From Lactarius indigo (lineage: Eukaryota; Basidiomycota; Agaricomycetes; Russulales; Russulaceae), in the NCBI GenBank assembly GCA_025766275.1, contig JAFKAC010000091.1, positions 62,001 to 126,000 of the forward strand: a DNA stretch of 64,000 bases, given 5' to 3'. The notes under the pieces were generated by a model. That model did no database searches. It was not told the origin of the DNA and saw only the letters and a program-made list of their open reading frames with translations. Positions 36,153 to 49,333 of this stretch are shown one piece after another. Numbering within the stretch: the first letter of the stretch is position 1; every line of letters begins with the position of its first letter. The translations under genes and the position numbers were made by a program.

Positions 36153-36838
36153 TGCGACTGCTTGCATCATAGGCGGGCCGCTCGTCGCGGTCCTCTTTAT
36201 TTTTTTAAATCCTTTTCTCCGCTCCCGCCAGTTGTTTCTATCTGCTTTGCCTATGATCGATACTCTTTGTCTTTGTCCCATTTGTCTCCATCTTGTCAAT
36301 TACTACACAAATGTATGCACATTTATCTTATCTCCTCGTTGAACCTTCGTTCCAATCGAACATAGTCTGCATTTGTATACATCCTATTTCCACTTACACC
36401 TCCCGCACATGAGATATACTGAAAAGGACACAGAAATCATCTAGTAATGAGTGGATTGTGTTCGACCCAGGGCAGACGTAGCGAGAGATATGCATGCAGG
36501 CAGGCAGAAGTCCGTTCCAGAAAAAAAAAATTAGAGATATAACACAGGTAAGAAGCGAGAAAAAAAAACAGCCAGTACGTAGTACTGGTAGAGAAATTGT
36601 CACATGGGTGGGTCAGGTCGGTACTGTACCTGACTAACTACTTAGGAGGGGAGCAGGGGGAGTCAACGAAGACTGGATTAGGTGGGTATAAGCTACGAGC
36701 GAAGCAGGAACCATGACGGAGCACGACACAGAAGGTAAGAGGCGAAAGAAAAAAGGAAAGGTTACATGTAAAAAAAAATCGACACATCGTTCATCGACTC
36801 GAGTAGCTCCTCCACACACCACATCACCTCTGCATCAC
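36153..36838. other. Convergent 3' flanks of the HHCC protein and kinase genes
   Basis: No gene seen. A-rich and T-rich tracts (around 36521-36530, 36561-36568, 36770-36778) suit 3' UTR and polyadenylation regions of the two convergent genes. Confidence 0.5.
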
Positions 36839-39800
36839 TTATCGCTGCAATTCGAGGTGCCTGTGAAAAAAAGACAATGAGGGTCAGCGTCCGCGGGTCA
36901 ATTTGAAAAAAAAAAAAAAAACATACTGCGTAATATAGTCATACAAAAATTTGTAGCTCCGCAGGTGTCCCTTCAACCGACGTATATCGATCGAGTATGT
37001 GTCCTTGAGGCCGTCGAGTTTTGTCAGCTCGACGTAGAACCGCACTTCGTCGCCCTGATCCTGGCTCGGGTCGCCATACACGGGCTCGGGCCCGAGTTCT
37101 CCAGGCGAGACCATCTGCCCGCCAGGCGACTGCGGCACGCTGCCGGGCGAGAGGATGGGTGACGGCGTAATCTCAGGCGACGACGCATCGGCGTCCGCGG
37201 TGCCCGATACCTGCGATGACTGGCGACGCATGAGCAGGCCCTTCAGCATCCCCCCCGTCGCCCCGCCGAACGTCGACTGCGAGGGTAGAGGGAGTCCCCG
37301 TTTATCTACCTGCAGTAGGAGTGGCACGAACCGCGTCGGAAGCGTGTCCATCAACAACAACAACTTTGCACAAATATCGACGAAAGCACGCACTCCGTTC
37401 GACGCCGCGGACCCTATCAGTGTGAATGCAGCGAGTCCCAGCCCGGTGCTCGCGCTGGGATCCCGGAGACCGAGACCAAAACCGGACGGTGTCCCAACCG
37501 CACGCCGTCTCTTCGCACGCACGCACCGGTACTTGTAGTCGCTCTCGACCTGCACTTCGACGCCCATACGCACGAGAACGTCGCGCACGTGGCGCATTAC
37601 CTCGATTGGCACGCCGGTCGTGACTGTCGCCTGACTGACGGCGCCGTGATGCGTGCGAATAACCCCCTTGGGCGGCGCAACGTGTCGCCGCACGAGCTCC
37701 GCAAAGCTTGGCGCAGCCGGTGCTCCCTCCGTCCCAGTACTGGCAGTGCGCTGCGGGTGTGGTGGTCCCATGCGCGATGGCACGTTTGTATACTCAGGGG
37801 TGACATCGACGGGGTATACCGGCACAGCGTTGACAGAGGCTGAGGATACATTCGCGTCCGTGGGGAACGCGTCGCGCACGGAAGGCTTCGCACCCAGAGG
37901 AGGCTCCGCATCGTCGTCGAGGCCACGCCCTTTGCTTCGTGAGCGGAACCATTGCATGACTTTGCGCGCTTTGCTGGTACTCGCGGGCATGCCATGTCCA
38001 ACGTTGTCGGCGGCGCGCGGTACCTTTTCGCCATGCGCAGGATCTTTCTCTGATATCGGCGTGGGGAGTACAGGACGCGACTGGCGGTCTGACGGTTCGC
38101 GTGAACGTTCCTTTTCGCGCGAAGGTGTCTCGGGATCGCGCGTCGAGCTACGGCCGGGGCGGGCTTTGATCGTGCGCGCCAGTGGCTCGACCATCACGCT
38201 CAGCGTGCTGCGACGATTCTTCTTACCATTGTCTGGACTGAGTAGGGATGTCTGTGTGGAAGAAGCCTCGACTGTCGGACTAGCCGCGGGTGAGACCTGT
38301 AAAGTCGAGGGACGGCGAGAAGTCGATCCCGAGATTTTAGAAATGGTCGTGTAAAGTGAATTCGACGCTGAGCCCTCTGAGGGAGAACGGGCAGCTTGGG
38401 TCGGAGAATGGGTGGCCTCCGCGGAAGCGGGTGGACCAAAGATCTTCCCGAGGCCCATCTTGTCGATAGAAAGACCTCTGACGTGTTTGCCCTTTTTGGA
38501 CGAACCCGAACCTGACACAGAACTGGTACCAGCGCCAACCTGAAACACCTCCGCTTGAGCACTTGGAGTCGTTGGTGGGCTCGCTGCATTGACAGTGACG
38601 ACCGGCGGCTCGATTTTGGCGGGAGCCTGGACTGCAGGTGATATACTCGGGGAGGGTAGAGGGGGGCGGGGTCCAGAAACAGATGGCCGGCGATGTTTCT
38701 CTTTCGGTTGTACTTGCGGTGGTTGTGGAGGCGAGGGTGGCTGTAACTGTGGGTGTGGCGGAGGCTGTGGAGGATTTGATTGCTGGTCCTGAATAGGATT
38801 GGACCCCTTCTTAGGTGTATTAGGCTGTTGGTGAGCAGTCGGGGGCTCAGGTTGGCCGTACTCGACCTGGATGGTGTGCCGCATGTTAGTAGCTGCTTTG
38901 TTGCGCACGCTGCCGGTCCCATTGACTGGGGCGGGAACGGGTGGAAGTGGTTCCTTGCGTGAGTTTGAGCGCGGCCGCTGCTGCTCTTGTTCGATGGTAG
39001 AAGCAACAATAGGTATTTGAACAGGCGCGGCATCGGCTGGACTCTGAGCGAAAGGATCGTCGTCCACGTACCCAGATGGCTGGGTTGGCATCACAATCGT
39101 GGAATTATATCCACGGCGTGCTTGCGACTGTGCCTGAGATGCCGCGGCGATGTCAGCAGAGGTCTCATATAACGTCTGGTCCTCGGGGGCGTGAGAGTGG
39201 CTGCGTGGCCCGACGGCAACGCTGGCGTGGGGGAAGACGTCATTTTTGGCACTCTGAGAACGTTTGTTGAGATCTGTCGCCGCTGCCTGAGCGGCATTGC
39301 GCATCTGCCTCTGATAAGCTTGACGCTTGGCTTTGTGCGATTCGATGGCGCTTGCTTCGAGGTCTTCGATGGTTTTGTCGAAAATGTACGCATATGGGCC
39401 GAGCCAGGGGTGCTGCATGACAAGGCTGAGATCAGCGCGGCGCTGAGGATCTGGCTGAAGCATGATAGATAGTAGGTCGCGGGCTTCGGGAGAGATGTAG
39501 TCGGGGAATGATAGAGGAGTGTTGACGATATATTTGTAAAGCAGGTTTATATTGTCGCCCTCCGGATTGGCGGGGTCATCGTCGAAGGGAAGATAGCCTG
39601 CGAGCATCGCATATAAGATGACACCGCAAGACCATATATCGACAGCAGAGCCGACGTAGGCGCCTTCAGAGATGACAAGTTCTGGAGCGGCGTAACAAGG
39701 CGAACCGCATGATGTTTGCATAAGGTCGTCAGTACGATGTTCGAAGCGATTGGCAAAACCAAAGTCGGTGATGATGACGTTACGGTTACGGTCCAGAAGA

Positions 39801-40541
39801 AGGTTTTCGAGTTTGAGGTCACGGTGAACGATTTTGCGCTGGTGAATGTACCATACACCGGATATGAGCTGAGCGAAAAGACGACAGGCATCTTTTTCTT
39901 TGAGGTAGCGATGGGCTAGGATATGATCGAATAGTTCACCGCCAGAGGCGTAATCGAGGATGATACCGATGTATTTGTCGGTTTCAATGACGTCGTATAA
40001 TCTGACGATGTTGGGATGTTTGAGCATCTGATGTGGATATTAGGTTCGTTAGATTGACGACTTGGATGGATGGGGCGCTATAAGAACGAACCCTGAGGAC
40101 CTCTATCTCTCGTTCGACCTTTGACATGCGGAGGGCAGAGTCGATATTGTTTCTTTTTATGAGCTTGACAGCCACTTCTTCGGCCCAGGTTGTATGGAGA
40201 CCGAGTTTGACCTTTCCAAACTCGCCCTCGCCGAGAGTTTGAAGGAGAAGATACGGGCCGAATTTTGGGATGGCACGGCGAGGGTGACTGGCAGCATATT
40301 GGACGGCAGCAGGGTGAGCATAAATGTCACGAAATGGGGGCTGGTGTTGGTGCTGGTGCTGTTGTTGTTCGTCGGGTTGAGTGGAGGATGCGACTGTGTG
40401 GGAGGCACGCTTGCGAGAAGGCTGTTGTGACGGGGCGAGAGGTGATGATGCCGCTGCTGTCGAGACGGAAGCGGGACGAGGAGCGCCGTTTTGTCGCGAA
40501 GGGCCAGGAAGAGAATTGTCTGGAATTTGAAGAGAGTCCAT
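36839..40541 (-). CDS. CAMKL-family Ser/Thr protein kinase with C-terminal KA1 domain (Kin1/Kin4-like)
   Basis: Three exons: 40541-40092, 40027-36927 and 36860-36839, totalling 1190 codons. After a Pro/Gln-rich N-terminus (about 90 residues) the kinase domain shows a glycine loop LGEGEFGKV, VAVKLI with the ATP-binding Lys, HRDLKLENLL catalytic loop, DFGFANRF, activation segment SCGSPCYAAPE and DIWSCGVILYAMLAGYLPFD. A long disordered, Ser/Pro-rich middle follows. The C-terminus VRFYVELTKLDGLKDTYSID...FLYDYITQHLELQR fits a KA1 domain, which in this family binds acidic phospholipids and inhibits the kinase. Family members act in polarity, septin/spindle-position or cell-wall control; which subgroup cannot be settled by eye. 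The last intron (with a long T run) is needed to finish KA1 properly. Confidence 0.85.
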
Positions 40542-40690
40542 GTCGACGTAGAAGAGAAGAAAGAAGAGCCGAGGACGTATTTAAGCGAGGGCTCGGATGG
40601 AGGGGGGCGAGGACGAGGGCGGGCGAGTGTTGAGTCTCACCATATTCGGTTGACTCTCAGCTTCTCTATTCAACGTCACGTGTTCAGATC

Positions 40691-42649
40691 TCACACACTC
40701 AGCTCTGCTAAATCCCCCTTCTCTACCGCGGCTTTCAACTCACTCTCCCCCAATGCCGGAGCTACCCATTCTCTCAGGAACTTGTCTACCTGTTCTGGCG
40801 CTCGGCCGACGAACCACCGCGGGTCCAATAGACCGTCCAGCTCTTCCTTGATCGGCTCAAAGTATTCGTCCTTCCTCACTCGTTCGATCAAGTCATTCTC
40901 CAAGCCCAGCTGTTTCACTTGATATGCTGCTTCATGTGATAGCACCTATGCCAAATTGAATACGTACCGGCGATTTAAGCCCGCCGCACTAGAAGAGAAA
41001 ATGACAGACGCACTCTGATCTTCTCGTGCGCTTCCTGTCGATCACCACCCTTCTTGACAAGCGCCATGATGATGTTTTCAGTAGCCATGAACGGTAGTTC
41101 TTGCGCGATCCGCCGCCCAATGACCTTCGGGTACACCACCAGCCCCTCAGACACGTTTTGCAGCGTCGTCAGTACTATGTCCGCAGTGAGGAACGCCTCG
41201 GGCAGCGTCACTCGCCGGTTCGCACTGTCGTCCAGCGTGCGCTCGAACCATTGGACGCTAGCCGTCCCGAGCGTATTCTGGTGCAGCGTCATAAGGTGTC
41301 GCGCAAGCGAGCAGATGCGCTCCGACCGCATCGGGTTCCGCTTGTAAGCCATCGCCGAGGAACCGATTTGCGTCGATTCAAATGGCTCCTCCACTTCCTA
41401 TACGGCACGTGCGTCGTATCAGTTTCAACATAAGCGAGGGTGGGAATTACCTTGAGACTAGCAAGGAGGCGCAGATCAGTGGCTATTTTGTGGGCAGTCG
41501 CACCGAATGAAGCCAGCGGCGCGAGTACGTCAACATCGATCTTGCGTGAGTATGTCTGCGATGTGACTGGGTAGGCATACGAAAAACCCGACATCTCGGT
41601 GACCAGTTGATCTAGTTCCTCGACCTTCCACAACTGGATAAGATACGCCTGCGGGCGTAATTGTGAAATGGTGGTGCACCTTGTCGTGATCACCATCAAA
41701 TAGCGCCAGAAAACTCGCTTGTGTCCCCGTCGTGCCCTTGACACCACGAAATCCAATATCATCCCGGGCTCTCTTGACATTTCGTAAGTCCCAAAGCAAT
41801 TCCTTTGGGGAGATGAGCGATGCCCCAGACCCTACCGGGGGTACGACATAAAAAATAGACGCACTTGCAGCCATAGTGTTGCTCGCTTGCCAACCGTGGT
41901 CAGCTGTGCGGGCTGAAAGTGCGTGAACCCCAACGTGGGGAGATCGCGATACTGTTTGGCGAAGGCGCTGAAGCGATCGATCACCACGGCGAGCTTTTTG
42001 TAAATGAGAGTCAAGGCAGTTCGAAGAAAGATAAGGTCTGCATTGCTGGGGTTCGGTCAAGAGGCGGAGGAATAGAATGGCGTCATTCGTACGCACTCTG
42101 TGACATAGCAAGACGTTGCTCCGAGGCTACGTGGTAATACGCTTCCAGTCGGATGGGGGTCATCGGCGTAAAACTGAGCAGAGACGTACTGGATGATCCT
42201 AGCTGCCGATGGCGCAACCGTCCCGAACGTGTGCACATGCGCCATCACGTCGTGACGCCTACTCTTCTCTTCTGCTGCAGCAATCTCGAATTGTTCTGCA
42301 TCCAGATGCTGCGCAGCATCGAGATCAGTACGGATGTAATACGGTGAGGCCATTACACACGAGATTTTGCTTCATCTCTTCGATCGCAGCATCGGAAATG
42401 GACAGGCCGAGCTGCTTCTCGGCAATGGCGAGAGTGAGCCAGAGCTTCCGCCATGTGTGAAAGCGATTCTGTGTCCGGGAAGGTGAGGAGGTACAAAGCC
42501 ATCGATGTGCGGAATACCTCAGCGGAGAATAGATGCGCCATTTCTTTGCTAGCATAGCGGCTGTAGAAGACTTTGCGTGAGCTCACGCGTTCGTGTGCTC
42601 TGTACACTCACCTAGAGAGGGGCGTCTGATATGTGTCGTACTGGGACAT
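40691..42649 (-). CDS. ADE13: Adenylosuccinate lyase, 10 exons
   Basis: Purine-biosynthesis enzyme that removes fumarate from SAICAR and from adenylosuccinate; cytosolic homotetramer of the fumarase/aspartase superfamily. Exons (minus): 42649-42612, 42560-42518, 42468-42361, 42308-42190, 42126-42097, 42045-41865, 41802-41680, 41624-41451, 41397-41014, 40945-40691; total 484 codons, about the yeast length. Motifs in order: [77 protein letters not shown] and the superfamily signature loop [11 protein letters not shown]. An alternative acceptor 9 bp upstream of exon 8 would insert Leu-Trp-Lys. It is divergent with nothing close; its promoter lies between 42650 and 43257. Confidence 0.93.
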
Positions 42650-43257
42650 GTCAAAGCCTGGGGCAGGGTACTGTCCGTGGCTGTAGACCGACTGTAGCTT
42701 GCAGTAGACCGGTGACCGCGGCCCTATACTATATCGGACCTGTACCTGTCGGTAATGTCCCGTTCAGATCTCCGAGTCCGCGCTCCCATAGACCCTATCG
42801 CTGGCACTGTCACCGCTGGCACCTCCACGGATAACGGAAAGGTATCAAGAACGACCAAGGTACAACAACAACTATGTACAAAGCACCTGGAAAATGAAAT
42901 CGCATTCATGGATATGTGTCTTTTGGTTACCTTCGCTCCCGAGGCTACCAGGCACACCATCCCGCCAAGTCAGACTCGGCGATCCAGGTATCAAGGTCTC
43001 CTTAAGGCGTGTGTACGCATTCCTGACCTTGGAACCCGGCCATGTCTGGTTGCGGTCCTCATACTAGATCATCGTAGGCTTACAGTCGCAGCGTGCCGTG
43101 GTAATACGAGAAACATGATCGTCGTTCAATTGAACACTGAGGATCACAGGCATAATAAATAATACAGCAAATCATCATATATCAATCACCATCTATCGTT
43201 CAGGCCGTTCAGGTTACCCTACCACCACCTGGCAGTGGCATGAGACCAATTGGGATT
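42650..43257. other. Promoter region of adenylosuccinate lyase; no gene
   Basis: A 135-residue plus-strand frame (42755-43162) has no motif and lies over the expected promoter, so I leave it out. The right end adjoins the stop of the PNGase A-like gene. Confidence 0.45.
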
Positions 43258-45494
43258 CTAAGCTTGAACGGCACTCGGCGCGAGGTTGCCGCCTTGATTG
43301 TCAAACGTGATAGCATTGTTGGACGCGTTGACCTGACGAGTATAGGTATTACCCTCGGTGTCGACATAGTCGAACGTGTTGCTACTAGTTCCATTGAAGC
43401 CGAAGCGGTCCACCACCGTCCCCCCCGTGACCTGTTGTTCGACAATGGTGGTGCCCACGATAAACGGCGCAGGGAGGAGTTGGCGGTCGTACGAGTGGTT
43501 AACTTGCGCCCACTGAAGGACTAGAATAAAGAAGGGTTAACACGCGGAGGAGACACGAAGGATGGTACGCACCGCCATCGCTTTCCGACGTTAGGGTATA
43601 ATCGATGAGGAGAGGATATGTGAAAGTATCCTGCATTACTAATTCGCCATTGTGCGTTGACAAGGTTTCACCAGATGTGATCTGGAAAAGAGACTAAAAA
43701 GTCCGAAATGAGCGCGAATCGTCATGGTCGTTGATCTTTTCACACAAACCTGCCCAAGGAGTGTTGGGGGATAGTTCTGCACGTTCCCAAATTCCATATT
43801 CTGCGTGAATACCACATCGTTTCGCCCTCCGCTCCCAGATATGATCTCTGCCTCGATATATAAACTACGAGATGCGTTAACAACGATGTTCACTTCGCCG
43901 TTACTAGATCCCGAGGCAGTTGACGTAGCATAGTCAGCCGCCACATATATCGTGATATTTCCCGTAGTGGGTAATGTCGATGAGTCGAGGTTCACTTGTA
44001 GCAAGCCTGAAAGAAACCAGTTTGGGTTTATTTGATGATCTGGCTCGGCAGAAGCGACGTCAATGGTGATGTTGTGTGCCGCGCCATTGGTGAGAATAGG
44101 TATAAAGGGCGTGAGGTCAAGATGGTAAGTGGGCATATCTAGGGCACCGTACGGGGCGATTGGACTGAGAGCTGGCTGAGGCTGACTGAAGCACGATGGC
44201 AAAACGGTAGGACATACCTCCATGCAGGAGATACCATTGTGTTTCCTGTGTTTCCTGTGGATAAAACGGGATAGGGAAAGACAACGCCAGCAACTTGACC
44301 ATCCACCAGGACGCGGATCTCGCGGAACGGACCATTAGCCAGACTTGTTGGCCCAGAAGTAATAAAGCTGGTGAACTGGTTGGGAATTTGGAAATACTAG
44401 CACCACGGTGCAACAATCAGAGCCAGGAGGTTTCTGACCAGACGGTAAACACACCCAGTTCGCATCGATGCCGATTGAAGAGGCTTGCAACTCGACAAAT
44501 GCTGTTACAGCATTTTGAGGGAGCGTGACTTCGACCTAAAGAAAGTAGGGTTTTGCATTTGTTCGGTGGAGATACGGAGGTTCTGACGACTCACCGAAAA
44601 GCCGGGAGGAACAGATGCTTCGTCGCCCGTATTATTGGCGAGAGTCGTCAGCGGAATAATCAGGTCTGCGCGTTGTGCGGGCTGGGACTGCGACGACCCC
44701 GAGAAAATCGTCGCATCGAGCGTCACTACATGATATTTCTGAGTGTTCCTGGCGGGATTACGGGAGTAAATAAAATCCACCGGTGTATTCACCGTCGTCT
44801 CCGGGCTGAACGACGTTGTCCAGCTCCAAAATGAATGTGCCGGGTTTGGAGAAAAGAGGGATGAAGCGAGTCACGTCTTTAACGTGCGTCAAGGAGATAT
44901 CGTCGTTTACTGGTATAGGTGTCGAAATTCGCCAAACTATTTGACCCGTCTTCAACGAGCTATGTAACAATTGGAATTTGACAAACTTTCAACGTTCTGG
45001 AAGGTAAGAAATCCGAGACGGGGGTACTGCGCTCCGCTGCTTGTGATGTTAAGAGTAAGGGTGACGCCAGCCCACTCGTTGGGGGTATTGCAACCCGTTG
45101 GTGGTCTGAAAGTGGGGTATAAATGAGGACGACAGGGAGGTACGATAACGGGTGACGGACGTATACTGGTCTATCTCGGGACTAGAATTCACAAGCATCA
45201 GTATATACAGGGGTGAAAGTACTAGGTGCGGGTACATACTCTCCGGCGGAGGGTCCAAATGTGCGTCTGAGAGGCGCAGTCGAGGTGAGTGCGCACGCAC
45301 TTGGATGAGCCAGGTAACAAGACTAACTGAAGTATGGGAATAGGGCACTGGACTGATCCCGAGTCGAGAACGAAGGGCGGCGGCTGGGCGACTTGAAAGT
45401 TGGCCAGAGGGTCGCAGAGAGCGTAGGTTGCACAGAAGAGCAACAAGAGGAGGGAAAGGAAAGACTGCGGAAATAGGATTACTCGCTGAGACAT
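43258..45494 (-). CDS. PNGase A-family peptide N-glycanase-like protein, copy A
   Basis: Secreted protein related to peptide-N4-(N-acetyl-beta-glucosaminyl)asparagine amidase A, which cleaves N-glycans from Asn. The signal peptide is MSQRVILFPQSFLSLLLLLF...ALC, followed by FQVAQPPPFVLDSGSVQC. Family motifs across several short-intron exons: NEWAGVTLNLTVTS, VTRFIPLFSKPGTFILELDN, IIPLTTLANNTGDEASVPPG, GPFREIRVLVDGQVAGVVFP, PIAPYGALDMPTYHLDLTPF, HNITIDVASAEPDHQ and a C-terminal LPAPF, then YVDTEGNTYTRQVNASNNA. The step PAWR-to-PIAPYG uses an intron starting gtatgt near 44222. The stop is at 43258. Catalytic activity is assumed from family membership. A close paralogue lies just upstream (46277-48568), same strand. 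Confidence 0.82.
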
Positions 45495-46276
45495 AGCGAA
45501 CTTTACTTAGTACAGGACGAAATCCAGGGTCAACGGTGCAGACCAGCACCACACCCAGCCGCTATAAATGAGAAAGAAAAAAAGAATAGGAACGAGAAGG
45601 ACGATGTAATCGCATCCCGAATATCCCCCATTTGTGCAGCGCCATATTCTCAAATGAGATGTGTTGTGCCGACACGTTTCACTGGCATTGGACGACGTAA
45701 ATAATAATCTCGACCTACTAATGGGGATTGAGGTTACAGTAAGCTAGATAGTCCAAACCATTTTCACTCACCAATTGAACTCAGTGTCGTACCGGTCAGT
45801 GACTAGTCGTGGTAGTCAGGAAAGTCGTCTGACCATGGGGGTCGCAAATAACCATGGCGTCTCCCACATTGCATGGTGCAATGAGGAGTATGATGTAATC
45901 AATATCTCAGATTCAGGATGGTTCGAGTGCTACCGAGTGCTGTGATCATATAATGAGAAAGGTCAACGGTCATCCACAGCCTGAGTCGCTGACTGGTCAA
46001 CACATGCATGACCTGACTTCCGACGGGTCAACGACTGTCCAACGTCCAACACTGGCATCACGTCCTCGCAAAAAAGGAAAAGAAAAAACTAACTGCGGCG
46101 CTTGCCGAGGACCCAAATTGCTTACATGAATTATAACATTACGGTCTTACAATGCAAAAATAATCATTCGCAATCGGCAGAGCAAAGGTCAATCTCAGCC
46201 CGGGTCTACAATAAGAATTCGCAATTCTCGGGTCCATATACCGTATAGGCAAAAAAACAATGAACGATTGGGATTT
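45495..46276. other. Intergenic between the two PNGase A-like genes
   Basis: Holds the minus-strand promoter of copy A and the 3' end of copy B. No gene seen. Copy A and copy B spacers share little obvious similarity apart from the sequence next to the start codons (agcaccac/agcaccata blocks about 45-70 bp upstream of each ATG). Confidence 0.45.
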
Positions 46277-48568
46277 CTAGGGAACCGCAGTTGCAGTGGC
46301 AGTGGGACTAGCACTCGGCGCCAAGCCCGGCGCGAGATTGCCTCCTTGATTGTCAAACGTGATCACATTGCTGGATGCATTGACCTGACGCATGTAGGTA
46401 TTTCCCTCGGTGTCAAAATAGTTGAACGTGTTGCTGCTAGTTCCATTCGAGCCGGTGCTGGAGCTCTGTGAGGCATCCTCCGTCCCCCCCGCGACCTGGT
46501 GTTCGATAATGGTCGAGCCCGTGATGAATGGCGCAGGGAGGAGCATGCGATCGTAAGCGTGGTCCACTTGCGCCCACTCGTGGACTAGAAGAATGGGTTA
46601 ACAAGTGGGAGACACGAGGAGGGATAATACACACCGTTTGAACCATCTGGCGTCGCGACTATATCGATGGTGATAGGATATGTGAAGGTGTCCTGCATTA
46701 CTATTTCGCCATTGTGCGTTGACAAGGTTTCACCAGAGGCGATCTGGGAAACATGCTGAAAAGTCCGAAATGAGCGTGAATCGTCACCACCGTTAGTTTT
46801 TTTACGGAAACGAACCTGTATAGTAGCAGGTGCTTGAGAATAGTCCAAGTTCCGCGTGCTCCTATATTCCAGATTCTGCGTGAATACCACTTCGTTTCGC
46901 TCTCCGCTCCCAGCTACGATTTCTGCCTCGATATGTATACTACGCGATGCGTCAACATTGATATTCACAACGTTGTTATTTGAAGACCCAGAGGCAGTCG
47001 AAGTAGCGTAGTCGGATGCTTGATATAGCGTGATATTGCCCGTAGTGGGTAAAGTCGATGAGTCGAGGTTCACTTGTAGCAGGCCCGAAAGAAACCAGGT
47101 TTGGTTTGTTTGATGATCTGGCTCGGCGGAGGCGACGTCAATGGTGATGTTGTGCGGCGCGCCATTGGTAAGGATAGGTATAAAGGGTGTGAGGTCAAGA
47201 TGGTAAGTGGGCATATCTAAAGCACCGTACGGGGCGATTGGCCTGGGGGTTTCCTCAGGCTGGCTGAGGTCCGATGGCACAACGGTAGGACATACCTCCA
47301 TGCAGGTGGTAATACACCTTCTGTGAGTAAAACGGGATAGGGAAAGGCAACGCCAGCAACCTGGCCATCCACCAGGACACGAACCTCGCGGAACGGCCCA
47401 TCACCTGTGACTCCAGAAGAGAAATAGCTGGAGAATTGGTTGGGGATTTGGGCATACTAGCACCACAGTGCAACGATCAGAGGCAGGAGGTTTCCAGAAG
47501 ACGGTAAACACACACCCAGTACATCTCCCCGTTGCTTGCAGAGGCCTGAAACTCGGCGAATGCTGTTACAGCATTTTGAGGGAGCGTGACTTCGATCTAA
47601 AGAAAGTGGTGTTTTGCATTTGTTCGGGAGAGACACGGAGGTTGTAATGGTTTACCCAAAAGCCGGGAGGGACGGATGCCTCGGAGCCCGTATTATTGGC
47701 AAGAGTCGTCAGCGGAACAATCAGGTCTGCGCGCTGTGCGGCTGGGAATTGCGAAGAGCCCGAGAAAATCGTCGCGTCGAGTGTTACTGCATGATATTCC
47801 TAAGTATTCCCGGCGAGGTTACGGGAGTAAATAAAATTCACCGGTGTATTCCCCGTCATCTCCGGGCTGAACGATGTTGTCCAGCTGTAAAACGAATGTG
47901 CCGGGTTTGGAGAAAAGAGGGATGAAGCGCGTCACATCTTTGATTTGCGTCCAGATGATGCCGTCTCCTTCGACTGGCATTGGTGTCGAGGTTCGCCAAA
48001 CTATTTTTTGACCCATCTTGTTTGAAAACAGCGAGAAATATAACAGTGGGAAATCGACAAACTTTCGACATCCTGGAAGGTAAGAAATCCGAAACGGGAG
48101 TGCTGGGTTCCGGTGCTTGTGACGGTAAGGTTGAGGGTGACACCAGCCCACTCGTTGGGGGTACTGCAACTCGTTGGCGGTCTGAAAATGAGGCATCAAA
48201 AGAGACAGCAAAGAGATACGATAACGGGTGACGGACGTGTACGGGACTATCTCGGGACTAAAATTCACAAGCATCAGCATATACACGGGTGACAGTACCA
48301 GGTACGAGCGCATACTCTCCAACCGAGTTCCCAAATGTGCGCCTGAGAGCCAGTCGAGGTGAGTGCGCACGCACTGAGATGATTAAGGTAACGAGACTGA
48401 CTGAAGAATGGGAATGGTACACTGGAGTGATTCGGAGTCGAGAACGAAGGGTGGCGGTTGGGTGACTTGAAAGTTGACTAGTGGATCACAGAAACCGTAG
48501 GTTGCACAGAAGAGAAACATCAAGAAAGAAAGAAATGTTTGCGGAAATAGGACGGTTCGCTGGGACAT
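46277..48568 (-). CDS. PNGase A-family peptide N-glycanase-like protein, copy B
   Basis: Tandem paralogue of the gene at 43258-45494 with the same intron layout. Signal peptide MSQRTVLFPQTFLSFLMFLF...GFC, then FQVTQPPPFVLDSESLQC. Later exons carry FGNSVGE, PEIVPYTSVT, PNEWAGVTLNLTV, VTRFIPLFSKPGTFVLQLDN, VLVDGQVAGVAFPYPV, PIAPYGALDMPTYHLDLTPF and HNITIDVASAEPDHQTNQTW. The last exon carries HAYDRMLLPAPFITGSTI and ends with a Ser/Thr/Ala-rich tail (SASPTATATAVP) about ten residues longer than copy A. A three-residue insert and an altered VPPGF region distinguish it from copy A. No stop or frameshift that splicing cannot explain was seen. Confidence 0.82.
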
Positions 48569-48763
48569 GGCGAACTTTTCCTGGTGCAGGACGAAATCCA
48601 GAGCTGACGATGTGGACCAGCACCATATCGGCGCCCAGACACTATAAATAAGTAGGGAAGGAATTGAATTGAGGGCAGAGCCGCGGGGGAGAAAGGGGAG
48701 GAGACCGACGGTGCAGACTATCTGGTAACCAGAGAAATATTCCCCATTCGTCCAGTACCGTAT

Positions 48764-49331
48764 TGTTACGATTTTCTTGGACTCGTTTCCTTCCTAATTA
48801 CTATTCCCTTCCCACACTATACAAGCCCTGTATGACTACGCAGACGTTACGATTACCCGGTTTCTATCACGCGCCTTGCTTATCGACGTTCTCTTTAGAT
48901 AAAGCTTGACATGTGCCAGTTTCCGACTTGTTCCCTCTCACGCGCGACCCCGCGTGATTCTCCTTTATTCTTGATATATCTCTACCTTGTTCCCTTTATG
49001 TCCATCCCTTTCTTCCTTGATTCAGCGATGGCGCCATCCGTTTACGACGGCCATACAGTACGATTTCTATTTAACCCTAGTCATACCTAGCTTGTACGGT
49101 AGACTAGACTTCTTGTGTAATACTACACTCGTCTACGCAGAGTCTCCCAGTTTCCCGATTCCCGTCTCCGCTAGACCTTCGAGTCCTAGCCTTCTTCTAC
49201 AGTCCAAGTGACGCACGTCCTTGTGGCTCTTGTGCACCATCTCTGCTGAAGTCGAGCCTTCGAGCTTTGACTACCGAACGATCGACTAACTTAGTACAGG
49301 TCGTACTTAACGCCCCTGTAGTGGCGTTACA
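48764..49331 (+). repeat. 5' LTR of Ty3/chromovirus element 1
   Basis: 568 bp, TGTTACG...GTTACA. The 3' LTR of the same element starts at 63847 and its first 154 bp match this one with a single difference (A here, G there, in a CpG). It contains a TATA-like TATTTAA at 49068-49074 and, 33 nt after its first T, AGACTAGACTT at 49101-49111, the likely start of R. The flanking base pairs before it are CGTAT; the other flank is outside the window, so the target duplication cannot be checked. Confidence 0.9.
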
Positions 49332-49333
49332 TT

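Noticed and set aside
34386..36299. A 637-residue open frame on the minus strand
   Set aside because: It lies entirely over the plus-strand HHCC-protein gene, is extremely Arg-rich and without motifs. It is an antisense shadow created by GC-biased third positions.
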